A stretch of 64,000 nucleotides of DNA from Conyzicola nivalis (GCF_014639655.1 NZ_BMGB01000002.1:578054-642053), one strand, 5' to 3'; positions 1 to 8,392 are shown, counted from the stretch's first letter. Notes: generated by a model from the letters alone, not told the origin. Numbers and translations: made by a program.

Positions 1-295
1 CATCGACCCGATGATGATGGAGCGCGTCATCAGCCACGGCCTCGCGGCGTCGGAACGCTACCTCAAACTGCGCATCCCGCTGCCCGACCGCCCCGGCCAG
101 CTCGCGCGCACGGCGGCACTCGTCGCCGAGGCCAACGCGAACGTCGTTGAGGTGCTGCACACGCGGCACGGCGACGGCATGCAGTTCAGCCAGGTCGAGC
201 TCGAGCTGCACATCGAGACGCGCGGACCAGAGCACGCTCAAGAGGTGCTCACCCGGCTGCGCGACGAGGGCTACGAGCCGCGCGTCGACTTCTAG
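1..295 (+). CDS. ilvA: Threonine ammonia-lyase (dehydratase), C-terminal ACT domain, partial
   Basis: Only the last ~98 codons are present; the reading frame is open to the left edge, so the 5' part lies outside the window. The visible part is a single ACT-like regulatory domain with the DRPGQLARTA signature followed by an NVVEV strand, as at the C-terminus of short, single-ACT threonine dehydratases. These PLP enzymes deaminate threonine to 2-oxobutanoate for isoleucine synthesis or threonine breakdown, and the ACT domain binds an effector amino acid. The catalytic domain cannot be seen, so the enzyme identity rests on the ACT domain type and its place beside greA. Another ACT-tailed enzyme is possible. 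Confidence 0.75.
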   Translation, partial: IDPMMMERVISHGLAASERYLKLRIPLPDRPGQLARTAALVAEANANVVEVLHTRHGDGMQFSQVELELHIETRGPEHAQEVLTRLRDEGYEPRVDF

Positions 296-304
296 CCGAT
301 CGGT

Positions 305-323
305 CCCTGAGCCTGTCGAAGGG
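305..323. repeat. Short dispersed repeat, copy A (19-mer)
   Basis: The 19-mer ccctgagcctgtcgaaggg lies between ilvA and greA. The identical 19-mer occurs at 53778-53796 inside argD. It is followed by a cgcttcgacgcgctcagcgagcg-like tail resembling the arm of a REP-type palindrome. It sits between two converging genes (ilvA plus, greA minus), where it could act as a terminator. Confidence 0.7.
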
Positions 324-354
324 ACGCTTCGACGCGCTCAGCGAGCGATGAGCG

Positions 355-843
355 CTACGGCGTGTACGTCTCCACCGCGATGATCTCGACGGTGATCGAC
401 TTGCCGTTGGGGGCGGTGTAGCTGGTCGACTCGCCGACCTTCTTGCCGAGGATGGCGACGCCGAGCGGGCTGCCCTCGCTGTAGACGTCGAGGTCGGCGT
501 CTCCCACGATCTCGCGGCTGCCGAGCAGGAACACGCTCTTGTCGCCGAGGATGTTCGCCGTGATCACGGTGCCGGGTTCGACCACGCCGCTCGACTGGGG
601 GGCCTCGCCGACGTTGGCGTGGCGCAGCAGTTCGGTGAGCACCCGGATGCGGGCCTCGATCTTGCCCTGCTCCTCTTTCGCGGCGTGGTAGCCGCCGTTC
701 TCCTTGAGGTCGCCCTCTTCGCGCGCGATCTCGATCTTCTTCGCGATCTCGAGGCGCCCTTCGCTCGAAAGGTGCTCGAGTTCTGCACTGCGGCGATCGA
801 ACGCCTCCTGGGTCAACCAGGTGACTGAACCGTCGTTAGTCAC
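355..843 (-). CDS. greA: Transcription elongation factor GreA
   Basis: A 162-residue protein of the usual GreA length. The N-terminal half (about 1-80) is the coiled coil that enters the RNA polymerase secondary channel. Its tip has the GDLKEN motif with acidic residues D45 and E48, which position Mg2+ for cleavage of backtracked RNA. Residues ~85-162 form the FKBP-like C-terminal domain (GSPLGVAILGKKVGE). The start is GTG at 843, with AAGGAG six bases upstream. A hairpin separates it from the upstream DUF4307 gene, so it is probably transcribed independently. The C-terminus reads AVETYTP. Confidence 0.95.
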   Translation of the reverse strand: MTNDGSVTWLTQEAFDRRSAELEHLSSEGRLEIAKKIEIAREEGDLKENGGYHAAKEEQGKIEARIRVLTELLRHANVGEAPQSSGVVEPGTVITANILGDKSVFLLGSREIVGDADLDVYSEGSPLGVAILGKKVGESTSYTAPNGKSITVEIIAVETYTP

Positions 844-897
844 AATGCTCTCCTTAGTCGTACGGATGGGGCCCGTGTACAGGCCGTTATACAGATG

Positions 898-923
898 AAG
901 ACCGGTCGGTGCCGACCGGTCTT
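898..923 (-). terminator. Perfect 12-bp hairpin between DUF4307 gene and greA
   Basis: aagaccggtcgg and its exact complement flank a two-base loop (910-911). It follows the DUF4307 gene by 20 bases on the minus strand and precedes greA. The stem ends in TCTT with no long T run, so termination strength is uncertain. Confidence 0.6.
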
Positions 924-943
924 GTGGGGCGAATCGATCAAGA

Positions 944-1360
944 CTATGTGAGCCAGCAGCGGTATATCAACCCGGTCACGGCGAGCTCGGTCGTGCGGAT
1001 CTCCGCGCCGAGGGTGCGCACGCGGCGATCCGAGGCCGGCACGTCGACTATGTTCCAGCCGACGATCGCGAAGGTCGAGTTCTGCGCCTGCAGAGCGCAG
1101 CTCATTGTCGAGCCGGGTGCCACGGTCAACTGGTACCGCACCTGCACGAGCGTGTCGTCGACGACCGTGTGGCCGGTGTCGACCACTTCGAAGTCGGAGT
1201 TCGCGCTGAGCAGCCCGCCCCAGACGAGCCAGGCCACGAGCGCCACGACGAACGCGATCGCCGTGCCGATCACGATGCCGCGCGTGCGCCGGACGTTGCC
1301 GCGAGTGCGACCGTAGCGTCGGTCGAGCTCGGCGGCAGTGTCCTGCGCGGTTGATGACAC
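944..1360 (-). CDS. DUF4307 family membrane-anchored protein
   Basis: A 138-residue protein with a short basic cytoplasmic N-terminus (DRRYGRTRGNVRRTR), one membrane helix at about 29-50 and an extracytoplasmic domain of ~85 residues. That domain contains the pattern seen in actinobacterial DUF4307 proteins: a VRYQLTV strand, a cysteine pair (SCAL and YRCW) and a WNIVDVP segment. Function is unknown. Its position, divergent from mca and next to greA, matches Rv1081c in M. tuberculosis. The two cysteines could form a disulfide outside the cell (inference). The call rests on pattern and synteny. Confidence 0.8.
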   Translation of the reverse strand: MSSTAQDTAAELDRRYGRTRGNVRRTRGIVIGTAIAFVVALVAWLVWGGLLSANSDFEVVDTGHTVVDDTLVQVRYQLTVAPGSTMSCALQAQNSTFAIVGWNIVDVPASDRRVRTLGAEIRTTELAVTGLIYRCWLT

Positions 1361-1436
1361 GAGAGCTCCAGATGCTGCGGTTAGTCTTGACTACAGGCTT
1401 TGTCCTCAAGGGTATTCGATCGGCGCTAGGAGTTCG

Positions 1437-2312
1437 GTGACACTGCGGCTGCTGGCGGTCCACGCCCACCCCGACGACGAGTCGAGCAAGGGCGCCGCGA
1501 CCTACGCCTACTATCGCGACCGCGGCGTCGACGTGACCGTCGTCAGCTGCACGGGCGGCGAACGCGGCGACATCCAGAACCCGGCCCTCGAGGCGACGGC
1601 GATGGCCGACCGCGACATGTCCGGACTCCGCCGCATCGAGATGGCCCGCGCGCAGGCGTTTATGGGCATCGACCACCGCTGGCTCGGCTACCTCGACTCG
1701 GGACTGCCCGAGAACGGCGAGGCGCTCCAGCCGCAGAGCTTCGCGATGACGCCGCTCGAGATCTCGGGGGTGCCGCTCGTCAAGGTCATCCGCGAGCTGC
1801 GGCCGCACGTCGTGATCACCTACGACGAGAACGGCGGGTACCCGCACCCCGACCACATCCGCGCCCACGAGGTGACGATGTGGGCGTTGGCCGCGGCGGC
1901 CGACGCGGCGCAGCTGCCCGAGTGGGGCGCGGCCTGGACCGTGAGCAAGCTGTACTACGACCGCATCATCAGCCCGCAGCGCTTCCGCGCGGTCTACGAC
2001 GCGATGGTGTCGAAGGCCCCGGATCATCCGCTGCTCGCATCTTTGGAAGAGATGAAGGGGTGGATGACGCAGCGGGGCGAGTCGAACCTGACCACCCAGA
2101 TCGCCGTCGGCGACTTCTTCGACGTGCGCGACAGCGCGCTTCGCGCCCACGCCAGCCAGGTTGCGTCCGACAGCCCCTACTTCTTCTGGCCCAACGAGAT
2201 CCAGCAGGCCGTGTGGCCCTGGGAAGACTTCGAACTTGTGCGCTCGAGCGTCGACACGACGCTGCCCGAGACCGACCTGTTCGCCGGAATCACCGATGAG
2301 GACGAACAATGA
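1437..2312 (+). CDS. mca: Mycothiol S-conjugate amidase Mca
   Basis: A 291-residue zinc hydrolase of the MshB/Mca (LmbE-like) family. It cleaves mycothiol S-conjugates into a mercapturic acid for export plus GlcN-Ins, detoxifying electrophiles and antibiotics. Zinc ligands are visible in the N-terminal AHPDDE motif (H11, D14) and HPDH near residues 137-140. SCTGGERGDIQNPAL is typical of Mca rather than MshB. GTG at 1437 was chosen because AGGAG lies four bases upstream and the family starts just before this strand. The next gene overlaps by ATGA. Mca implies that this organism makes mycothiol. Confidence 0.93.
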   Translation: MTLRLLAVHAHPDDESSKGAATYAYYRDRGVDVTVVSCTGGERGDIQNPALEATAMADRDMSGLRRIEMARAQAFMGIDHRWLGYLDSGLPENGEALQPQSFAMTPLEISGVPLVKVIRELRPHVVITYDENGGYPHPDHIRAHEVTMWALAAAADAAQLPEWGAAWTVSKLYYDRIISPQRFRAVYDAMVSKAPDHPLLASLEEMKGWMTQRGESNLTTQIAVGDFFDVRDSALRAHASQVASDSPYFFWPNEIQQAVWPWEDFELVRSSVDTTLPETDLFAGITDEDEQ

Positions 2313-2596
2313 CCCCACTGACCACAGTCCTGAGCGACACCGCACTGCGAGCCGGCGTGTGGCTGACCACTAACACGACCCCGAGCCCGTCGCCGACCTT
2401 CGGCTCGTACACCGGCGACGAAGACCTGATCACGCCGGGCTGGATCGGCTTCGCGATCACCTTCCTGATCATGGCCGCGACCGTGCTGCTGGTGCTCGAC
2501 ATGACCCGCCGGGTGCGCCGCACGCGCTACCGCGGAGAGATCCGCGAGCGGCTCGAGGCCGAAGCCGCGGCCGAAGACTCGGCGAAGCCGGAATAA
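2309..2596 (+). CDS. Small single-pass membrane protein downstream of mca
   Basis: A 95-residue protein overlapping mca by four bases (ATGA), so translationally coupled. It has a Thr/Pro/Ser-rich N-terminal stretch, one strong membrane helix at about 49-70 (IGFAITFLIMAATVLLVLDM), then a basic segment (RRVRRTRYRG) and an acidic, Ala-rich tail predicted to be cytoplasmic. It matches in size and position the small hypothetical protein following mca in other actinobacteria (Rv1083 in M. tuberculosis). No enzymatic motif is visible. A role linked to mycothiol or detoxification is suggested only by position. Confidence 0.75.
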   Translation: MTPLTTVLSDTALRAGVWLTTNTTPSPSPTFGSYTGDEDLITPGWIGFAITFLIMAATVLLVLDMTRRVRRTRYRGEIRERLEAEAAAEDSAKPE

Positions 2597-2639
2597 ACCC
2601 GCCCGCCCCGCGGCTTGAACGACACGGGGCGACACATGA

Positions 2640-2668
2640 TTTCGTGCGCCCGTCCGTGTGACACGAAA
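2640..2668. promoter_or_regulatory. Inverted repeat upstream of DUF1684/Opp operon
   Basis: TTTCGTG (2640-2646) and CACGAAA (2662-2668) form a dyad with a 15-base spacer, ending 11 bases before the DUF1684 start codon. A related gacacgg/gacacga element lies just outside. It is placed like an operator, but no regulator gene adjoins it. Confidence 0.35.
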
Positions 2669-2679
2669 ATGAGCTGACA

Positions 2680-3441
2680 ATGACTATCTCCCTCGATGAG
2701 CCACGTTCGGATGCGCCCGCCGAATACACCGCCTGGCGCAGCGCGCGGCTCGCAGCCGTGACCTCCGCCACCGGCAACCTCTCGCTCGTCGAGACGCGCT
2801 GGCTGCCCGCCGAGGCCGACCCCGCGGCCGAGTTCGCCGCGGCCACTGCCGCCGCGCCCGCCACGGTCACGGTCACCGCCCTGCAGCGCAGCAACCTCGA
2901 CACCGGCGAGCCCGAGCACGGCCTGCGGTTCTGGGACGCCGCCGCGCCCGCGATCCAGGCCTTCGACACCATCTCGGCCTTCCCGTACGACCCCGACTGG
3001 GTCGTCGAGGCGACCTTCACCCCGGTGGCGGGCGACCGTACGATCCCGTTCGAGCACATCAGGGACAACGGCGGAAGCCGCGAGCTCGTCGTTCCCGGCG
3101 ACATCACCTTCAGCCGCGACGGCGTCGACCACTCGCTCAGCGCCTTCGACGACGACGGCACGCTGCTGCTCGTCTTCGGCGACGCCACCAATCGCCGCGA
3201 CGACGACACCGCCACCTACTCCGCCGGCCGCTTCCTCTTCGTGCCGCGTTCCGACGGCGCGGGCTTCGGCGACGCCGGCCCCGTCACGCTCGACTTCAAC
3301 CGCGCGTTCGTGCCGCCGTGCGGCTTCTCGGTGCAGTACAACTGCCCGATGCCGCCCGCGCAGAACCGGTTCGCCGGCGCGATCGAGGCGGGGGAGCGCA
3401 ACGTCGTCTTCACCGGCGCCTTCGACATCTACGCGCTCTGA
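2680..3441 (+). CDS. DUF1684 domain-containing protein
   Basis: A 253-residue protein without signal peptide or membrane helix. The hallmark of DUF1684 is near the C-terminus: LDFNRAFVPPCGFSVQYNCPMPPAQNRF, quoted here only to mark residues ~205-232, with conserved Pro-Pro-Cys, Cys-Pro-x-Pro-Pro and Asn-Arg. The N-terminal part has the family's YTAWRSARLAAV start. DUF1684 proteins have no established enzymatic role. The gene begins an apparent unit with a peptide-type ABC importer (SBP 31 bases downstream), so a role in handling the imported compound is inferred. An inverted repeat lies just upstream. ATG at 2680 has only a weak ribosome-binding site. Confidence 0.85.
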   Translation: MTISLDEPRSDAPAEYTAWRSARLAAVTSATGNLSLVETRWLPAEADPAAEFAAATAAAPATVTVTALQRSNLDTGEPEHGLRFWDAAAPAIQAFDTISAFPYDPDWVVEATFTPVAGDRTIPFEHIRDNGGSRELVVPGDITFSRDGVDHSLSAFDDDGTLLLVFGDATNRRDDDTATYSAGRFLFVPRSDGAGFGDAGPVTLDFNRAFVPPCGFSVQYNCPMPPAQNRFAGAIEAGERNVVFTGAFDIYAL

Positions 3442-3472
3442 CCTTCACCCCCACACAGCACACAGGAGCACC

Positions 3473-4963
3473 ATGAAAAAGCCCATAGCGTTCGTCGCAC
3501 TCGGTCTCGCAGCGACCCTCTCGCTCGCCGGCTGCGCGAGCGGCGCCGACTCGTCGTCCGAGGGCGACTCGACGGTCGAAATCGGTTCGCTCTACGAGCC
3601 GCAGAACCTCAGCAACGTCAGGGGCGGCGGCCAGGGTGTCACCGAGGCGTTCAACGGAAACGTGTACGAGGGCCTCTACAAGCTCACCGACGACGGCGAG
3701 GTCGAGCCGCTGCTCGCCGAGAGCAATACCGTGAGCGACGACGGACTCACCTACACGTTCACGCTGCGCGACGGCGTGACCTTCCACTCCGGCAAGGAAC
3801 TCACCTCCAGCGACGTCAAGGCGAGCATCGAGTCGGTTCTCGCCGAAGACTCGCAGTCGGCCCGCAAGAGCAGCTTCGGTGCGGTTCAGACCATCGAGAC
3901 CCCGGATGACTCGACGGTCGTGGTCACGCTGGCGGAACGCTCGATCTCCTTCGTCTACAACCTCAGCTACGTCTGGATCGTCAACGCCGACGCTGTCGAC
4001 CCGGAGACCACGGAGGACGGCACCGGCCCGTACACCCTCGACGAGTGGAAGCGCGGCAGCTCGCTCAGCCTGACCGCTTTCGCCGACTACTGGGGGGACG
4101 CGGCATCCAACGACGAAGTCGTCTTCACCTACTTCACCGACGCGACGGCCCTCAGCAACGCACTGCTGACGGGCGAGGTCGACATCGTGACGAGCGTGCA
4201 GAGCCCCGACGCCCTCACCCAGTTCACCGACAACGCCGACTACGTGGTCAGCGACGGCGAGTCGACCACGAAGGAGATCCTGGTCTTCAACGACCGGGTC
4301 GCCCCGTTCGACAACGTCGACGTGCGTAAGGCCGTGTACTCCGCGATCGACACGAAGAAGCTGCTCAACTCGATCTGGGGCGACTACGGCACCCTGATCG
4401 GATCGATGGTGCCGCCCACCGACCCGTGGTACGAAGACCTCACGCAGGAGAACCCGTACGACCTCGACCTCGCGAAGCAGCTGCTCGCATCGGGCGGTCA
4501 GCCCGACGGCTTCGAGTTCACCCTCGACACCCCCAGCTACGACCCGCACCCCGCCGTCGCCGAGTTCGTGAAGAGCGAGCTCGCCAAGATCGGCGTCACC
4601 GTGAACATCAACACCATCAGCAGCGACGAGTGGTACACCAAGGTCTACAAGGCCCAGGACTTCACCGCGACGCTGCAGGAGCACGTGAACGACCGCGACG
4701 TGGTCTGGTACGGCAACCCCGACTTCTACTGGGGCTACAACAACCCGCAGGTGACCACCTGGGTCGACGAGGCCGAGGCGTCGGCGACGACCGACGAGCA
4801 GACCGAGAAGCTGCGACAGGTGAACGAGCAGATCGCGGCCGACGCCGCGAGCGTCTGGCTCTACCTGTACCCGCAGATCGTCGTGGCGGCGAGCGACGTC
4901 AGCGGATACCCGGTGAACGGCCTCAACTCGCAGTTCTACGTCTACGACATCGTCGTCGAGTAG
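3473..4963 (+). CDS. ABC transporter substrate-binding lipoprotein (SBP_bac_5, Opp/Dpp type)
   Basis: A 496-residue lipoprotein. The signal peptide is MKKPIAFVALGLAATLSLAGC with lipobox LAGC (Cys21). The mature protein has family 5 SBP features: PLLAESNTVSDDGLTYTF..RDGVTFHSGKELTSSDV near the N-terminus and a C-terminal NPQVTTWVDEAEA segment. These proteins capture oligopeptides, nickel chelates, opines or other solutes outside the membrane and deliver them to an Opp-type channel. The substrate cannot be read from sequence. AGGAG lies six bases before ATG. A 12-bp hairpin follows the gene, as often seen where the SBP must be made in excess over the permeases. Confidence 0.9.
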   Translation: MKKPIAFVALGLAATLSLAGCASGADSSSEGDSTVEIGSLYEPQNLSNVRGGGQGVTEAFNGNVYEGLYKLTDDGEVEPLLAESNTVSDDGLTYTFTLRDGVTFHSGKELTSSDVKASIESVLAEDSQSARKSSFGAVQTIETPDDSTVVVTLAERSISFVYNLSYVWIVNADAVDPETTEDGTGPYTLDEWKRGSSLSLTAFADYWGDAASNDEVVFTYFTDATALSNALLTGEVDIVTSVQSPDALTQFTDNADYVVSDGESTTKEILVFNDRVAPFDNVDVRKAVYSAIDTKKLLNSIWGDYGTLIGSMVPPTDPWYEDLTQENPYDLDLAKQLLASGGQPDGFEFTLDTPSYDPHPAVAEFVKSELAKIGVTVNINTISSDEWYTKVYKAQDFTATLQEHVNDRDVVWYGNPDFYWGYNNPQVTTWVDEAEASATTDEQTEKLRQVNEQIAADAASVWLYLYPQIVVAASDVSGYPVNGLNSQFYVYDIVVE

Positions 4964-4974
4964 CCCTCTTCTGC

Positions 4975-5004
4975 GGCTAGCCCGCCCGCTGCGGCGGGCT
5001 AGCC
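4975..5004 (+). terminator. Hairpin between SBP and permease genes
   Basis: A perfect 12-bp stem (ggctagcccgcc and complement) with loop cgctgc starts 11 bases after the SBP stop and ends 10 bases before the permease ATG. No T tract follows. It probably protects the SBP mRNA 3' end or causes partial termination. Its right arm overlaps a TAGCCT sequence that could be an internal -10 for the permease genes. Confidence 0.6.
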
Positions 5005-5014
5005 TTGAGGTCGC

Positions 5015-5992
5015 ATGACTGTCTACCTGCTGCGCCGGAGCGCGTTCCTCCTGGTCTCCTTCGTCATCGCCATGGTGGCCATCTTCGTGCTGCTCCGGCT
5101 GCTGCCCGGCGACCCGTCGAATGCGCTGCTCTCGGCGACGTCTACGCCCGAGCAGATCGCAGCCGCTCAGGCCCAGGTGGGCGCCGACCGTCCGGTGCTC
5201 GAGCAGTTCACGACCTGGTTCGGGCAGCTCGCGAGCTTCGACCTCGGCGAGTCGTTCATCAGCTCGCTGCCGGTCGGTCCGGAGATCGCGGCGCGGCTCG
5301 CGGTGACCGTGCCGCTCACGCTGATGGCCTTCGCGCTGGCTCTCGTGATCTCGCTCGTCGCCGGCTTCGTCGCGGCGACGAAGAGCGACCGCTGGTACGG
5401 CATCCTGATCTCCGGATTCTCGCAGCTCGGCGTCGCCGTTCCCGTGTTCTGGGTCGGCATCCTCCTCGTCAGCGTCTTCGCGGTCGGCCTGCGCTGGCTG
5501 CCGTCGAGCGGGTTCCCTCGCGACGACTGGGCCGACCCGGCCGACGCCCTCCGATCCCTCACCCTGCCGGTGATCACCGTCGCGATCGTGATGAGCGCGT
5601 CGCTCACCCGCTATGTGCGCTCGGCCACCCTCGACGTGATCGGCAGCGACTACCTGCGCTCGGCGCGCGCGCAGGGGTCGGGGTACGTCGAGGCGCTCTG
5701 GCGGCACGGGCTGCGCAACGGTGCCGTGCCGGTCATCTCCATCCTCGGAATCGAACTGGCCACCACCTTCCTCGGCGCCGTCGTGGTGGAGAGCGTCTTC
5801 GGGCTTCCCGGCCTCGGCAGCATGCTGCTTCGCGGCATCGAACAACACGACTACCCGAACATCCAGGGCGTGCTGTTCGTGAGCACGCTCGCCGTGCTGG
5901 TGATCGGCTTCGCCGCCGACATCGCCCAGCGCCTCGTCGACCCGCGCCTGCGGCTGAGCCTGTCGGGCAACAGAACGGGGGCAAGCCGATGA
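5015..5992 (+). CDS. ABC transporter permease (DppB/OppB family)
   Basis: A 325-residue inner-membrane permease with about six helices. The N-terminus MTVYLLRRSAFLLVSFV, the LLPGDP motif after helix 1 and the periplasmic loop before helix 2 are typical of the DppB/OppB subunit. The cytoplasmic EAA loop reads DYLRSARAQGSGYVEALWRHGLRNG (residues ~212-236) and contacts the ATPases. It pairs with the DppC-like permease, overlapping it by ATGA, and receives substrate from the lipoprotein at 3473. Start ATG 5015. Confidence 0.92.
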   Translation: MTVYLLRRSAFLLVSFVIAMVAIFVLLRLLPGDPSNALLSATSTPEQIAAAQAQVGADRPVLEQFTTWFGQLASFDLGESFISSLPVGPEIAARLAVTVPLTLMAFALALVISLVAGFVAATKSDRWYGILISGFSQLGVAVPVFWVGILLVSVFAVGLRWLPSSGFPRDDWADPADALRSLTLPVITVAIVMSASLTRYVRSATLDVIGSDYLRSARAQGSGYVEALWRHGLRNGAVPVISILGIELATTFLGAVVVESVFGLPGLGSMLLRGIEQHDYPNIQGVLFVSTLAVLVIGFAADIAQRLVDPRLRLSLSGNRTGASR

Positions 5993-6840
5993 GCGCAGCG
6001 ACCGTGCTGGTCTCGACCCTGCCGCCCCGCCGCCGCTCGTGGACCCTCGTCGTGGGCCTCGTGCTCTCGCTCGCCGTCGTCGCGGTGGCGCTGGTCTCCC
6101 TCGTCTGGCTGCCGTTCGACCCCTCCGACACCAGCGGCACCCGGCTCGAGACCCCGAGCGGCACGCACTGGCTCGGCACCGACCGGCTCGGCCGCGACCT
6201 CGCCACCCAGCTGATGATCGGCGCCCGTATAGCGCTCGCCGTGGGCCTCGGCTCGGTCGCGGTGGGCGCCGTCGTGGGCATCACGGTCGGTCTCGTGGCC
6301 GCGTTCGCGGCCGCCTGGCTGGATGACACGATCTCCGCCGCCCTCGACGTGGTGATCGCGTTCCCGGTGCTGCTGCTCGCCATGCTCATCGTCGCGGCCC
6401 AGGGGGCGTCGCTCGGCTCGGTCATCCTGGCCATCGGGCTCGCGATGTCGGCCGTCGTCGCCCGCCTCACCCGCGTGCTCACCAAGCGCGTGCTCGGCGA
6501 ACAGTTCGTGACCGCCGCACGCACCTCGGGCACGCGCTGGCCCGGCATCGTCGCGCGGCACATCCTGCCCAACATCTGGCCGACCCTCAGCGTGAACCTC
6601 GCCCTGCAGTTCGGGGTCGCTGTGCTCGCCGAGGCCAGCCTCTCGTACCTGGGACTCGGCGCCCCGCCACCCAACGCGTCGTGGGGCAGGCTGCTGCAGG
6701 AGGCACAGGGGACGGTCGTGACCGCGCCCGTCGGCGCCATCGCCCCGGGCCTCGCGCTCGTCGTGCTCGTGCTCGGCGTGAACTTCGTCGCGGACGGCCT
6801 GCGCGACGTCGCCGACCCGTCGAGAAGGAGGAGCCGATGA
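5989..6840 (+). CDS. ABC transporter permease (DppC/OppC family)
   Basis: A 283-residue permease starting at an ATG that overlaps the preceding stop (ATGA). It has an N-terminal helix (~20-40), the family motif HWLGTDRLGRDLATQLMIGARIAL, five further helices, and the EAA loop EQFVTAARTSGTRWPGIVARHILPN at about residues 166-190. SYLGLGAPPPNASWG near the end is characteristic of DppC subunits. It forms the heterodimeric channel with the protein at 5015 and overlaps the ATPase gene by ATGA. Strong ribosome-binding sequence AAGGAGGAG precedes the next gene inside its last codons. Confidence 0.92.
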   Translation: MSAATVLVSTLPPRRRSWTLVVGLVLSLAVVAVALVSLVWLPFDPSDTSGTRLETPSGTHWLGTDRLGRDLATQLMIGARIALAVGLGSVAVGAVVGITVGLVAAFAAAWLDDTISAALDVVIAFPVLLLAMLIVAAQGASLGSVILAIGLAMSAVVARLTRVLTKRVLGEQFVTAARTSGTRWPGIVARHILPNIWPTLSVNLALQFGVAVLAEASLSYLGLGAPPPNASWGRLLQEAQGTVVTAPVGAIAPGLALVVLVLGVNFVADGLRDVADPSRRRSR

Positions 6841-7643
6841 GCGCTTCAGCCAGCACGGCACTGCTCGACGTCACCTCGCTCGGCGTGCACACGCCGGCCG
6901 GGCGTGCCCTGGTGAGCGACTTGTCGTTCGACCTCGACGCGGGCCAGCGCCTCGGGCTGATCGGCGAATCCGGCAGCGGTAAATCCGTCACGTCGCTCGC
7001 GGTCACCGGGCTGCTCGGTGCGGGCCTCACACCCACCGGCAGCGTGCTGCTCGACGGCGTCGAAGTCGTGGGGGCCGGTGAAAAGAGCCTCGTCCCGCTG
7101 CGGGGGCGCGTGGCATCCGTCGTCTTCCAGGAACCGCTCACCGCGCTCGATCCGCTCATGCGCATCGGACGCCAGGTCGCCGAACCGATCGCCCGGCACC
7201 GCGGGCTGCGCGGTGGAGCCCTGCGCACCGCCGTCGCCGAGGCGCTCGACGAGGTCGGACTCGACGACGCGCGCATCGCCCGCGCGTACCCGCACGAGAT
7301 CTCCGGCGGACAGCGCCAGCGAGCCGCCATCGCCATCGCGCTCGGCAGCCGTCCGCGGCTGCTCATCGCGGACGAGCCGACCACCGCGCTCGACGTGACC
7401 GTGCAGGCGCAGATCCTGGGGCTGCTCGACGAGCTCGTCGACGCCCGCGGCATGGCACTGCTGTTCATCAGCCACGACCTCGCCGTCGTATCGGCGATGA
7501 CCAGCGACGTGATCGTCATGCGCCACGGTGTCGCCGTCGAACGCGGGGCGATCGCCGACCTGCTGCGCGCACCCGCCGACCCGTACACGGCCGAGCTCGT
7601 GCGCAGCGCGCGGGCCCTTGACGACATGCTGGGGGCGTCATGA
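6837..7643 (+). CDS. ABC transporter ATP-binding protein (DppD/OppD type)
   Basis: A 268-residue ATPase with Walker A GESGSGKS (about 43-50), Q-loop VFQEPLTALDP, signature SGGQRQR and Walker B LLIADEPTTALD with the H-loop FISHDLAVV. It powers one half of the Opp/Dpp-type importer encoded by the neighbouring genes. The start ATG overlaps the permease stop and is preceded by AAGGAGGAG. It is shorter than many OppD proteins and ends soon after ADPYTAELVRSA, lacking the C-terminal oligopeptide-transport extension with its Fe-S cluster cysteines. Confidence 0.92.
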   Translation: MSASASTALLDVTSLGVHTPAGRALVSDLSFDLDAGQRLGLIGESGSGKSVTSLAVTGLLGAGLTPTGSVLLDGVEVVGAGEKSLVPLRGRVASVVFQEPLTALDPLMRIGRQVAEPIARHRGLRGGALRTAVAEALDEVGLDDARIARAYPHEISGGQRQRAAIAIALGSRPRLLIADEPTTALDVTVQAQILGLLDELVDARGMALLFISHDLAVVSAMTSDVIVMRHGVAVERGAIADLLRAPADPYTAELVRSARALDDMLGAS

Positions 7644-8392
7644 GTCTGCTCGAACTGCGCGGTGTCTCGTACCGCTACCGCAAGGGCGCGCTCGCGCTCG
7701 ACGACGTGTCGATCGCCGTGGGCGAGGGGCAGAGCGTCGGGCTCGTCGGCGAATCGGGGAGTGGCAAGTCGACGATCGTGCGGCTGATGCTCGCGCTCGC
7801 GAAACCCGCCTCGGGCCAGCTGCTGTTCGAGGGCGCGCCAGTCACTGCCGCCACGACGCGGCGCTTCCGGGCGTCGGTGCAGACCGTGTTCCAGGATCCG
7901 TACTCGTCGCTCGACCCGCGGCAGCGGATCGCCTCGATCGTCGCCGAGCCGCTGCGGTCGCTCGGCATCGCCCGCGGCGACGAGGCCCGCACGCTGGTCA
8001 CCGCCTCGCTCGCCTCGGTCGGACTCGCCGCCGACACCCTCGCGCGCTACCCGCACGAATTCTCCGGCGGACAGCGCCAGCGCATCGCGATCGCCCGCGC
8101 CACCGTGAGCCACCCGCGGCTGCTGCTCGCCGACGAGCCGGTGAGCGCGCTCGACGTGACCACGCGCATCCAGGTGATCGACCTGCTGGCGCAGCTGCGG
8201 GAGTCGGCCGGGCTCGCGATTCTTATGGTGTCGCACGACCTGAGCGCGGTCGCCGCGCTGTGCGACGAGACCGTTGTGCTGAACGCGGGGCGCATCGTCG
8301 AGCGGGGAGCCACGGGGGATATCCTGAGTGCCCCGCGCGAGCCGTACACGCGCCGCCTCGTCGAGGCCGTGCCGCGGCTGCCGCCGCTCTAG
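7640..8392 (+). CDS. ABC transporter ATP-binding protein (DppF/OppF type)
   Basis: A 250-residue ATPase, the partner of the protein at 6837, whose gene it overlaps by ATGA. Visible motifs are Walker A GESGSGKS (~37-44), Q-loop TVFQDPYSSLDPRQ (typical of DppF/OppF), signature SGGQRQR, Walker B LLADEPVSALD and switch VSHDLSAV. It completes the five-part importer (lipoprotein, two permeases, two ATPases). The operon ends here, and a REP-like palindromic region follows before the converging trhA gene. Confidence 0.92.
   Translation: MSLLELRGVSYRYRKGALALDDVSIAVGEGQSVGLVGESGSGKSTIVRLMLALAKPASGQLLFEGAPVTAATTRRFRASVQTVFQDPYSSLDPRQRIASIVAEPLRSLGIARGDEARTLVTASLASVGLAADTLARYPHEFSGGQRQRIAIARATVSHPRLLLADEPVSALDVTTRIQVIDLLAQLRESAGLAILMVSHDLSAVAALCDETVVLNAGRIVERGATGDILSAPREPYTRRLVEAVPRLPPL

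Noticed and set aside
840..2345. 501-codon minus-strand frame opposite mca and DUF4307 gene
   Set aside because: Overlaps real genes on both strands; low-complexity Arg/Val/Gly composition with no motif.
3410..5848. 812-codon open frame on the minus strand opposite the SBP and permease genes
   Set aside because: Composition is Arg/Val/Asp/His-rich shadow of GC-rich codons; no family features, and the plus-strand genes have clear motifs.
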